DNA of 64,000 nt, taken from NCBI RefSeq assembly GCF_963675165.1, contig NC_087377.1, forward strand, positions 14,256,198 through 14,320,197, written 5' to 3'. Below are positions 36,615 to 48,300 of the stretch, piece by piece; the first letter of the stretch is position 1; every line of letters begins with the position of its first letter. Both the position numbers and the translations under genes were made by a program. The notes below the pieces were generated by a model that saw nothing but the letters and a program-made list of their open reading frames with translations, did no database searches and was not told where the DNA came from. The DNA is from Halichondria panicea. Taxonomy: Eukaryota > Porifera > Demospongiae > Suberitida > Halichondriidae.

Positions 36615-37039
36615 CTAAGAGAGGTGCATGGCCTTCTATTGTCATTCGTGCAAAAAGTACTAGGTGAGGACCTCTATAGTTATACTGAACTCTATGAACT
36701 CTAATAACAACCCACGCTATTCTGTTTCATTGTATAGGCTGTTCTCCTCTAGCTGCTATTGTTGTTAATTTGTGATGTGTAATGACAGTATAATTATCGT
36801 GTTTATGAAAACGACAGTACATTGATGCGCAAACTAAGGTGATATATAGTTATGAAAGTTAGTTTTATAGTGTTGCATAGTTGTGCTCACTGAGAGGATT
36901 AACTCCTGAAGGTGGTGGAGGCTGATCAACAGGTTTGTTGTGGTATGTGCTCCTAATTGACTGGTGCAGGAAGCGTTACACGACCTTGCATTTGCACTAA
37001 CTTTTCTACTGCACGTAAACGTTGTGCTCTCGGATTTCC
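36615..37039. other. Gap between the two convergent genes
   Basis: About 425 bp between the stop codons of the HIRAN-like (+) and transposase-like (-) genes. AT-rich; presumably the shared 3' flank. No exon supported. Confidence 0.4.
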
Positions 37040-40000
37040 TTACGATGTACCACGTTTCTCATCAAATGATGGCCGATCTCCCTCGTAGAATCTATCGTGA
37101 GTACTTGTGTGGTAGTAAAAAGGAAGTGAAGGGTCCAGTCGCTTCATAAACTCATTGCACACTTTCCGCCAATTGTACTTTACACACTGTAGGGTGAAAT
37201 GATTTCCAACCATATCTCTCATTATACTGAAGATACATTCTACGTCATCTGTAGTTGATGCCCTCGGATGCTCTGGGTCTCGATTCTCTCGTCTTCGCCA
37301 TTCTCGACTTTCAATATTTGTAGTCAAAGCGATGACAGTCTCTCGAGTCAGTCCAAGCACTCCCTTAGTTGGTCTAAATAATGAAATTATGTATGAAATA
37401 ATAATTTAATACTATACACAAATTAACTTGCACAATATTCATGCAGCCAAGCAAAATATGATATTTCACTGATGCACCTGGTTACTTCCAATGTAGAGAA
37501 ATCGTAGATGTCTTTGTACCAGGGCATGAGGTCACTTAACAGTAAACAAAGAAGTTCGTAGTTGTAGTGACAGCGCTGTAGTTGGGTGAGTCCTCTCTGG
37601 TCACAGGCAAGTCTCCACCGTCTAATGGCTCTAATATATTCTTCCTCAACTTTGTAACCCTTTCGCTTCATGAAGTCCTCAACCCCTTTGGAAAATAACG
37701 CCTCTACATCTCTGATCGACTGCTTTCTTTGACCAGTAAGAGCCGGGTACGTCAGATTGGTTGAAGGGTCATAAAGAGCCTCAGTGTAGCGTTCAGTTTT
37801 CATTTTGTCAGGACCTCCCTTTCGAGTGGATTCCCCCATTCTCTGCACAGGCACAATCAATGTATTTAGCACACAAAAAATTAATATGTAAGGTCTACAC
37901 TACTCTGGTGTATATATTATACAGTACCTTGTAAACATGACCTTCATCTTCCCTCTCATGGAACACAGTCTTCAGTATGGGATGCACTTCTGGTACATAG
38001 AGGTAAGTTGAGAATGGAACCCCTTTTGCATCCCAGGACTTGATCGTTTTGGCAAACTCGTATTGAGCAAGTATGGATCGTAGTTTGTCAGGCAGTTCCT
38101 CGTCTTCATCTATATATAATAGGTAGAAGCAGTTGAATGCAACTTACTGGATCCACTGCTTCAGTTATATATACATTAGGTATGTATATGTAATAGTGAT
38201 AACATCTACACTGTACCTGCTCTCCATGGATGAATAGGATACCCCGTTGGAACTGTCCTACATCTGAGCCTTGAGACGATATCTTCCAATGATAGACCAC
38301 TCTTTTGTAGGCTGGCAACTTCACAAATCACCTCTTGTGGTACTGGACTCGTGGGTTCTTGAGCAATTGGAGCCGGATCACAGTTGTCTGAAACAGTAAT
38401 ATGCATGAGTATATAATTATTATTACGCTTACATAATTATAATTATGTAACATATACCATCTGGAGTAATCATCATGAGGAGTTTCTTGACACTCATCCT
38501 AGAATACTTGTCCTTCACAGTTGATTTTATCCTAAGGACAGATACCGGACGAGTATAACCCATTGCTCTCAATGTGTTGTGTTCACCGTTGGAGACGAAA
38601 CCTATATATATGAAACAATTACGTGTAATTCATGTACCGGCATGCATGCATGATGTAATTAACTGTAACATTGTATATACAAGTTATAGTTAAACAATGG
38701 CCTCGAGTGGTATATTTGATTTACACGCGAGAGTAATCTGATAAACCACGAGGCGCAGCCGAGTTGGTTTATCTGATTACTCGAGCGTGTAAAGCAAATA
38801 TACCACGAGAGGCCATAGTTTAACTGGCTTGTACTAATGTTTAGCTACTTCCTGTCATGCTTCTTCAATGAATATGCTTATAACTACTGTTTGACGTCAC
38901 TGTTGCTATACCTATGCAATGAATTTGCTATTTTTTTAAAAAAAGCGATGGCTGATTCAAGCAAGCGTCTATGATTCAAGCAAGCAATTGTGAAGGCTGT
39001 GTTTCTGCATCTTTATAGAAGGCACTTCAAGAAAGTACACTGGTGCTACTTGTCTACAAAGAGTGCAAATGTACCCCAAAATATCATTCCACAAGCCTAC
39101 TGTACTGGCCCAGTGCAGTGCAGTCTCTTTAGTCTGAGAAACACTTGGCAGTCTGGACCCTTCTTACTGCTCCTGGTCCCATGCAGCAATGTAATAAGCA
39201 GGTTGTGACAACCAATGTTGAAAGTTGAAAAAAAGCAACACAAACAAACCAGTATCGTTCGATTCACGATCACGGAGTTCTTCCAAATTTGCCTCCTTTT
39301 TGGAACTATTCATCGCTTGAACTTGGCTCTTTTTATGTTGACTAAAATCATTAGTATAGTAGTCTGTTTTGTATTGAATTCTCTCTAACTCTAATATTGC
39401 TAATAATTATTGATTGAATTGAGTAGTGTGTCATTGTTTTAAACGAGCATGCTGACTATAAAAGGGCGTGCCGTGGGCAGCTCCGACCGGAAGCAACCAA
39501 AAAATGACAAAATGGCAACAATGAATATTCTTGAGTCTTGCAAAAAGACGCCCTTGACAGTTATAATGCACATTCTTTACATTTTTACATTCTTCTTTTG
39601 ATACGCCTTCTTCCGCTCTCTCACGAGATAGTAGACACAACAAAAATGGCTGTCAAAAGTTTATTTCAAGAAGCATGAAGAAGTCTGTTCTCAACCTCCT
39701 ACTGGGGGTTCCACAGGAGCTAAAGTTCGAGACTGAAGATACCAAGCAAGTCTTTGTAGGTATAATTGACAGTGCTGAGCGTTATCTCTGGCAAGAGATG
39801 CATTGGCCCAACATAAGGACCTGACAAACTGATGCTGTTGTTGAAGATGTGGACATAAATAACTCAAGTAAGTAGTCCATAGGTCTATAGTAAAAGTACT
39901 AGTCTAGTATAAAGTAATGTGACTTCATCAACCTGCGAACGCTTTTTCGCTTCTTAGCTTGTTGTTCATTTTTCATGGATAAAGTAACGAAGAGGAGAGT

Positions 40001-43000
40001 TGAAAGTCTGTAGGGAAAGACCTTTGTATAATATCTATTTGCAGTTTGTTCGTTCATATATACAGTCATGCCTCAGTTGGGCATGCGCAAGGTATACGGT
40101 AGTGTGTCTGTGTGTGTGTAGATCGACTGTTACAGCTGCTCGATGATAAATGAAGCTCGAAGAGTTTCTGTATAATTATTGTAGGCTGCTAATCATAATT
40201 ATTTCTTGAATTGCAATTAGTTGGGTTTGCAAAATAATACTTACGGTTATGTTTGCTTACTTTGAAAGCTAGTACAACTTGTGTGTAGCAAAATAGGGGA
40301 ATAACGAGAAATAAAAAGAATTAAGCATTATCCACCAGGGCCGATGAATCCATCTAAAATGTTGTAAATTATATGTGCAGTGTATTCATTAATAATGGTA
40401 CTGCATGCTTCATTGCCTACACTGAGGCATCATCACCCTTTCAGTAACATTCATTTTTTTCTCAGGTCGCGTTGAAGGACGCTTTGAAGGACTGCGACTG
40501 CCTTTGCTTGTTGACAGTCTCCCTGGATACATCATCAACCTATGTATAAAATGTAAGTATTACTTCTGTATCAAGCATATATCCCTAGCTCTTTGCTGGG
40601 GGGAGGAGAGCCTCACTATCTGGTGGCATGCACTCCACTTGCCCTATTAAAATGGTAGTAAAGAATTTGTTTGATATAGATGTACTGATATTCATATAAA
40701 TCCTTTTCAGAATCAAACTTTCGGTGAATTTCCACAATGGCACAGTTTCAATGCCGTCTATTATGCAAGAAAGCAAGCTTCCTAACTCTTCCACAACGTG
40801 CCCTGGAGTATGCTCACTGTAGCTGACTTGGAGCTGAAAAGATTCCTTTATTGTGCATTGCCTTTTGCTGTATATACATAAAGTATTTGTCAGCCATTTA
40901 TTTTATTTTTTTGTTTTTTGTTTCTGCTTCTGGTAAAAAAGAAAAACTACCAAGAATGTATTTCCCTTCCCTTTGTGTATATTTTTTAGTGTTCACAGTG
41001 TGTAGTGAGTGGGTTCTGAGCGATTTTGCGCAAGAGAAAAAAACAGCTCGTTACTAAGGCTTGAATGAAAATTTAGGGGTCAAAGGTTGCGCCCACGGCA
41101 GCTCTTTTTATACTCAAAACTCGCTCCGAGTTCCGGAAGTTGCTAATCCGGTAATTAAAGCCAACATGCTCGTTTAATTGAAACAGTGTGTCAATTTTGT
41201 TGCAAAGGTGGGATACTGTATTCAATTCTAGCTGTACATGTAGTTTGACCACAGCCATGGTATATGGCAGTTATACACTAGGGTATAACTGCCATATACC
41301 ATGGCTGTGGTCAGACAGGTTGTATAAGTAGTATATAAACTACAACTGAAGCCTTTGATCTTTGGTGCAACCATAGTACAAGCATATATACATACCTGCT
41401 ACACGCATACCCATTTCTTTCATCTTCAAGATGAGGTTGTTGAGAACTCTCCGTATATGTTCTCTTGTCCCATTCCAACATAAGGAATCAGTTGTACTGA
41501 AAGTGCGTATGGTTTTCGCTTTCTATCTTCAGGACTGATTAGAACAGCATATACGTGAGTAGCTGCATGCTGTACGTCGGTGTTTGAAGTAGCCTGCAAT
41601 CAGTTATATAGATTAATTGACGGGCAATTAAAAAACAGTGACCTACCCTTAAGGAACAACGCCAGATCAATCCCTATCTTGTACAGTTTGTGTGCCTTAT
41701 GAACCCTCTCATCACTTTGCATCGATTGCATAATCACTTTCAGCTCGACAACAATGCGGCGACCCTCTTCATTCAATGTGGACAGCTCTTCCACCTTCCA
41801 TCCAGCATTGTAAGTAGCTTTTCCAGATTTCTCAGACTGCAGTTGACTCTCATATTGCTTGTTGGCTGTGTCCAGCACTAAAAATATACACACATACTCA
41901 TTTTCTCTGAACTAGTTTTAACTTACATTTGTATATATTATTGAGGTCCTGTTCAATATCCTTAACCAGTTTTTGGATACGAGCAAAAGATACAAGCTCT
42001 TGCAGTTTTGGAACTTCTTCCAGTCTCTTGGTGTACTCGGATCGGAGTAGCTGCAACTTCCCATTTCCCAAGTCCACATCACCATTCCATTCACCAGCAA
42101 CCGACTCTTGGAGACTACATGTCAAATCCACCCCATCACCTTTAATCCACCAACGAGCATTGGGGAGAATACGGTGTGCTTCATCTAAAACTGATTGCTA
42201 TAATGAAAATATTATACCTGTGTGATAGATACGTATACACTGTATGTGCATATGTGTTTATATACCTGGATTTCGGCAGTGACCGTGACATCAGAATTAG
42301 CAATCATTCTCTGTATGCTTCTGTCACTTGGTGCAGGAACGTTTACTCGAGCCTATATAGATCGAGAAATTAGAAACATAAATTGTCACGCTATACACCA
42401 TGCAACACTGCAATCTTACAACGAGTGGGCTTAAACCCATATGTGATTGCCTTGCTCCCTGTTCAGTATAGCTTCATACGACTAAGCAGGACCACGATGC
42501 AGCTTGCACCATTTCGTTCCAAACAGAGTGTACATACTCTGTAGCCATTCGGAATAATCGGTGGGGCATTTGACCTGAGAAATTATGGGGTTGATTATAG
42601 GGGTTTACACAGAATGATGCGAAATAACAATAACAGTACTTACTTTGTTGCCATGTTCAGTGATAAAAAAATTCACCATGTACTCGAGTAACCCCATTGG
42701 CATTCGTGATGTAGGAAAATAACTTTCATTCTCGTTTTCTGGCCGAGAACGTCCAAATCCATTGCATAGACCATAGATGACATTACTCTTTCCATCGGAC
42801 AGTAACTTCTGCATGCCTTTCAACGACATTTCAACGAAGTCATCTGGTGCATTGAGGCTGTACTGATTTGATGCGATGTGCTTAAACATATCAGATACTA
42901 ACACCAACTGTTCGTCAGACGATAATAGAAGAAAAGAATTCATCAATAATTCTTCTTTGATTATAGGAATTGAACTCAATGAAGATGCAGGAGTTGATTG

Positions 43001-43447
43001 CACATTCGTTTGCTCAGTCATTGATGTGATTGCATCTTTGGGAGAAGCAAACTTCTTAGCCAGCACCAATACAACTCGAGCACGACAGCTTCCATCTATA
43101 GAAGTTACACTTGTAATTATCAAGCTACATGCAGCACAGACTAAACATGCATGCATGGACAGTGAATACAAGCTCGGAAAGCCACATACTTGTTCGCCGT
43201 GTCCTATGAATAGGTGAAATCAAGGAGCTTGAAGCCCTTTCCCATACACTATGACCAGCTCTTGCTTTGGGCCAACTATTCATAAACCCCTCGTTACAAG
43301 CTATGAATTGAACTAGAGATGAATCTTCGAGGTAGTCCAGCCACTTCCTTTTGCATTTTCCTTGAATTTGCTTGCCTTCCTTGGGACTTTAGGAGGCTTC
43401 TTTGGAGTTTGCCCTGTAGGAGGGCCTCTTGGTCTCTTTGTAGCCAT
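37040..43447 (-). pseudogene. Multi-exon transposase-like gene of the large transposon
   Basis: The start at 43447 shares MATKRPRGPPTGQTPKKPPK with the opposite end. Exons include 43190..43447 (one frame change, then KRKWLDYLEDSSLVQF), 42644..43095, about 42425..42580 (two in-frame stops), 42266..42352, about 41926..42199, about 41648..41880, about 41395..41596 (frameshift before LILKMKEMGMRVA), about 38460..38601, about 38217..38390, about 37927..38110, about 37431..37844 and 37040..about 37373. The last exon has STTDDVECIFSIMRDMVGNH. This resembles the D-x-x-E-x-x-F-x-x-(I/L)-R helix that holds the final catalytic Glu in P, hAT and KDZ transposases (inference). It ends in SLPFYYHTSTHDRFYEGDRP. 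Several frame breaks make it inactive. Confidence 0.62.
38690..41390. mobile_element. Composite repeat, copy 1, with nested insertion
   Basis: It begins with a 140-bp hairpin (38690-38831: gttaaacaatggcctcgagt and near complement). It ends near 41240-41310 with a second hairpin (cacagccatggtatatggca and complement). The outer parts 38690-39440 and 41165-41390 match 47615-48363 in inverted orientation. The middle (about 39445-41165) is absent there and has inverted ends cgagcatg...catgctcg with gccgtgggc blocks, so it is a younger insertion of about 1.7 kb. All of it lies inside an intron of the transposase-like gene. Confidence 0.75.
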
Positions 43448-43692
43448 GACAGGTAGTGCAATAGTAGAGAGCAGTACTCGGTACAAGTGATTCAGTGTAC
43501 AAGTGCAATTAGAGAAACCATACATGAGCGCGAGCATAACGGATAGCGATTAGAGAAACCACAAAGACCAATATCATATGGGCGTGACATCCTGTCATGC
43601 TGCAGGAATGCAATACGGGAGTAACTCATTAGCAAAAGGTCAACCTTATGTCGTAGCTCCTCTGATTGAAGACCACACGTACGTATTGATAA

Positions 43693-43974
43693 ACTTCTAC
43701 TGATTCCAAGAGTTCAAGCCTTTAGTGCAGTGGGGCTGTAAAAAAGCTACGAGATTTTCACTTGTTGCACCTCGAGCCCCACCCTAACTTTTCGTCTTGT
43801 GGAGATCTATACGTGTTACTTTGAGTTAAGTTTACACTGGTCCACGATCTCTACTGGCCTGTGCACCAGGATAATACTGAGTAAAATGAAGGTAAGGATA
43901 ATACTGAGTAAAATGAAGGTAAGCTGAGAAGGGTTGCTCCAGTATATATATAAATTAAGTGCCAGGATCGTATC
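43693..43974. other. Right flank of the large transposon
   Basis: Non-coding, AT-rich. A short tandem duplication of 'gataatactgagtaaaatga' lies at about 43870-43920. Confidence 0.4.
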
Positions 43975-44925
43975 AGTGGACCAAAGTGGACAACTTGAAT
44001 ATGCTCGAAATTTAGCACTGTGAGACCACAGAATCTGAATTAGCTTTTGGTTATCAACTATCATCAGCGCTGCACATGCAGTGGACCGAAGTGGCCAAGT
44101 TGAATTTAGGACTGTTACCACAGAAACTGGTGTATTATTCTGGACCAACTAAAAGTGAAGTGAGCACTGACACTCACAGTAGTCTATGAGGTTCTATTCA
44201 GCTTTTAGGCGATCATGCAGCTATAATAAACAAGCTAACAGACTACTATACCCGTGGCTGCCCACGCGCGCCTTAGGTAATTATTATACCAAGAGCAGGT
44301 TTAATTTGCATACTTTTTGATCGTGTACATGTATACATTTTAATAGAAAATAGAATCTATATTAACTAGATAGAAACCAATTATTATTAATAAACTGGAT
44401 GCTGAAAGCTTCCTCGGCAGGCTATTATAATAGATCTTAATAACAATCTACCATATCAAAGCCAAATGCTAATTTTAGAATCACAGCTCTAAATTCAACT
44501 TGCCATGGCGACTTTATGTGCATGTACTGACCAAAACTGTTAGCCAAAAGCTAATTTCATATGACTGTATACCTGTATACCGAGTTGGCCATGCACTCTG
44601 CTCCTGCATGGTATAGCTGCATGATCACCTAAAAAGCTACTGAATAGAACCTCACAGACTGTAGTGCCAAGGGCATATAGAGAGTAAAAACTAAAGGGGA
44701 TGGAAAAGCACAGTATCTATTAATATATTTTGTGTACAGTATATCCGGTCTCATGAAGGGTAGCATGCCCTCACTACAGTCCTAACTTCAAGTGATCCAT
44801 TTGGTCCACTGAACTGATAGCTGAAAGCTGAGCTTATAACCAAAAGCTAATTTCATGTGCACTAGGCACCAGATTCTGTCACATGCAGTGTAAATCCAAG
44901 TTGGCCACTTTGGTCCACTGTGCCT
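43975..44925. repeat. Fold-back element with 'agtggaccaaagtgg' ends
   Basis: The left end cagtggaccaaagtggacaa pairs with ttggccactttggtccactg at 44903-44922. Inner blocks also pair, e.g. aggttctattcagcttttag (44189) with ctactgaatagaacct (44640). Subterminal copies of the motif repeat at 44082-44105. No coding capacity. Confidence 0.7.
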
Positions 44926-45319
44926 GCAGTAATCTAGCATGTACCACAAACATTTTTACACCCTAATATCGCATGCATGCATGCTGCAAAAAAGCTGCTT
45001 TTCTGCGAAAACTTTTTAACGCTTATTCCCTGAAAGTATATACCCGCTATACGGTAGTTAACTTTATATATTATAGCTGGCGCTATTTGGCTGGTGCTAT
45101 AATTAGTTGCTTTTCATAGCTTTCACATCATGTTTTACAAAAATAAACTGATTAGTAGCGAAATTCATGATTAGAAAGTATGTGATCGTCATAGGCAGGT
45201 GTTAGTAATGCTATTCATTCATGCATGTGTACCTCATATCAGGGTTAACCCATATCAGTGAGGTGGTGTGTTATGTATAAATACGTAGTGGGGTTTTCCC
45301 AGGGAAATTCCACAGCCAT
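44926..45319. other. Upstream region of gene E
   Basis: About 400 bp preceding the gene E start. It should hold the promoter, but no defined element can be assigned. Confidence 0.35.
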
Positions 45320-48300
45320 ATGTATATAACCACATTAATTGTGTTCAATTGTACCACCATACAGAAACATCTGATCCAAGGCTACATTGTCTTCATTGTA
45401 ACTGCATACTTGACAGCTCAGTCTAAAGGTGGGAAATTAAAACACCTGCACTATTGTATGCATGTAGTTGATTCTGTTGCTTCCTTTTAAAGGTACAATG
45501 CCATCAGTCTCTCTGACTGTTGAAGGAGGAGGCAGTCTGGTTGGTCAGCTCTGTCCTGGGACAATGAAAATGTTTTGCTATGGAATAGACTTGTCAATTT
45601 TACGATGGAGATACAATGGGAACATAGATATAGTAACCGTTTTTTCAGATGCCTCAGCTCCTTTTTCATTTGAGATCAATAATCCAGCATTCTTAAGTGT
45701 TGAGCTGCTATCAGTAGCACAAGATCCAGTGGATCCGAATTTCGGTAACTTTTCGTCAGAACTTGTTGTAAATGTGTCACAGTTGCAGGCAGTGAGTGTA
45801 ATGAGCATTACATGCGGAGATCCGGATACTTTCAAAATGATTCCAGTGGATGTTGAGATTATACAACAAACTGAACCTGAGAGTCCCAATGGAACTAATG
45901 TAACAGCTCTCTATGAATTTGGATCCTTGACGGATGTCATTGTTTCTTGGGAACAATTGGTGAGTTATATACCGGGAGCACATGAGGAGATGGAGCGGGT
46001 TATTATGCATAGTAGTCTATAACTACATTTGTAATGTGCTAAGTTCTCTGTACATGTGTGGCTAATAACGCGTTTGATGTAATAGTGAGTATTATTAAGG
46101 TGTATTATTAAGGTGTACGATGCAGTGTTCGCCCACGCAGTAATTATCTATAGTAGTAAATCATGCAAGCTGTCTTGACTGTATACACTAGTCGTCACTT
46201 TATATGATAGATATTGCATGCTCTTTGCCAGCAACGAGGAAAGGGGTAGGGCGACTCTCGAAACAATTTCTTGAAAACAATGAACATGCAGTCATCAAGA
46301 ACTCTTCGAGCCGTCCTCAGGAATATCATGAACTGCTGGTAGGTAACTGTTTAGTTCTGGTTAGAGTCCTGATATTTGACGACTAAAATCGGCTATGACC
46401 ACAATATGTGTTCGGTAAAGTTGCAGGGGGGTGCTAGGGGTACTCGAGCACCCCCGTATACAGCCTGTGTCAAGTACAAAACACAAAGAAATGTATCTGA
46501 TTATCCAACTGCACCCTTTCTCTTCCATATCTTGCTGCAGTTAGCTAGCTAGTAGGCAAGAAAAACGATTCAGTCTCTATAAACTGTGAGCTATTCTGGC
46601 TTAAATGTGTGAACTAGTTCTCTTTCGTAGCTTCTGTATGCAAATATAGTGCATCCAGCTTAGAGAGTAGATTACGACAAATTTGTGAGTAGCTGTACTT
46701 AAATGTAAAATATCTTTCGATTGGAACATTTCTAAGAAATGGTGTTGATACCAATTAATGTGTAGGTGAATAACCAAGCTACAAAAACGTTTCCATGGAA
46801 ACATAAGGTGGTGGGTTTGTGGTGATTAATAGAACAACAGCAAATTGTTATAGTGGGTATTAATCGGTTAGAGTAATAAAACAGTAATCTTGTACAGCTA
46901 AGGTCCTAGACTTATCACATAATTGTTCAATGGTTTAGGTATCCTGACCATCCCTTTTATGGGTCTTACATATGTTCACAGTGTCTATGATTTACTAGTT
47001 TTCAGGTACACTTTTGGTTAGAGTAATAACTTCTGAAAAATTAATAGCTTAGCTTTCAAATTTCTGTAGAGTAAGTTTACAGATATATGGGCTACATTTT
47101 GATACCAAGAACATCTTATTCCATTGCTGATATAACACTGAAAAGCTACATAATTTACTATTTTCTACTGTTTTGATGACATCAGCAGCTGCAAACCACA
47201 AACCAATGTCGCTTTAATCAACCACAAACTTAATTAAGAGTGACTGTACGCCCACTTACGTAGTTAATTAAAGTGTCATCGATTTGTGGTTAGCAGCTTG
47301 TGATGTCATCAAAACGGTAGAAAATAGTAGAATATGTAGTTTTTCAGTGATATCTCAACAATGGAATAAGCATAGAGGATGTTCTTGGTATCAAAATGTA
47401 GCCCATTTATTTGTAAACTTACCAGAGAACTTTTAAACCTAAGCTATAAAATTTTCAGAAGATATTACTCTAACCAAAAGTGTACCTAAAAACTAGTAAA
47501 TCATGAATTATACTGTGAACATAATTATGTAAGACCCATAAAGGGATGGTCAGGATACCTAAACCATTGAACAATTATGACAAAGTCTAGGACCTTAGCT
47601 GTACAAGATTACTGACTTTGTACTACGGTTGCACCAAAGATCAAAGGCTTCAGTTGTAGTTTATACTACTTATACAACCTGTCTGACCACAGCCATGGTA
47701 TATGGCATTATACCCTAGTGTATAACTGCCATATACCATGGCTTGTGGTCAAACTACATGTACAGCTAGAACTGAATACAGTATCCCACCTTTGCAACAA
47801 AATTGACACACTGTTTCAATTAAAACAATGACACACTACTCAATTCGATCGATATTAGAGCTAGAGAGAATTCAATACAAAACAGACTACTAGTCAACAT
47901 AAGAAGAGCCAAGCTCGAGCGATGAATAGTTCCAAAAAGGGAGGCAAATTTGGAAGAACTCTGTGAACGATACTGGTTTGTTTGTGTTGCTTTCTTTCAA
48001 CATTGGTTGTCACAACCTGCTTATTACATTGCTGCATGGGACCAGGAGCAGTAAGAAGGGTCCAGACTGCCAAGTGTTTATCTGGTTCCTTCACAATTCT
48101 TCAGGCAAATTCATTGCATAGCTATAGCAACAGTGACAGTAAACAGTAGTTATAAGCATATTCATTGAAGAAGCATGACAGGAAGTAGCTCTAAACATAG
48201 TAGTACAGTTCTAAACATAGTACAAGCCAGTTAAACTATGGCCTCTCGTGCTTTACACGCTCGAGTAATCAGATAAACCAACTCGACTGCGCCTCGTGGT

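Larger units (their letters stand above)
32760..43684. mobile_element. About 10.9-kb DNA transposon with two inward-facing genes
   Basis: The segments 33449-33722 and 43390-43643 are inverted copies. Each contains the same upstream region (ttgctaatgagttactcccg) and the same first coding exon start (MATKRPRGPPTGQTPKKPPK). Homology continues outward to gtgtggt near 32764 and 43677. An 8-bp direct repeat attgataa lies just outside, at 32752-32759 and 43685-43692. Inside are a plus-strand HIRAN-like gene and a minus-strand transposase-like gene, convergent near 36.6-37.0 kb. Both carry frameshifts. Younger insertions lie at 32809-33439, 34604-36543 and 38690-41390. An 8-bp duplication fits hAT, P or KDZ-type elements; the class is not certain. 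Confidence 0.65.

Noticed and set aside
40851-41057. Hydrophobic open frame resembling a small membrane protein
   Set aside because: It lies within the insertion nested in a repeat, is T-rich by composition, and has no partner exon.
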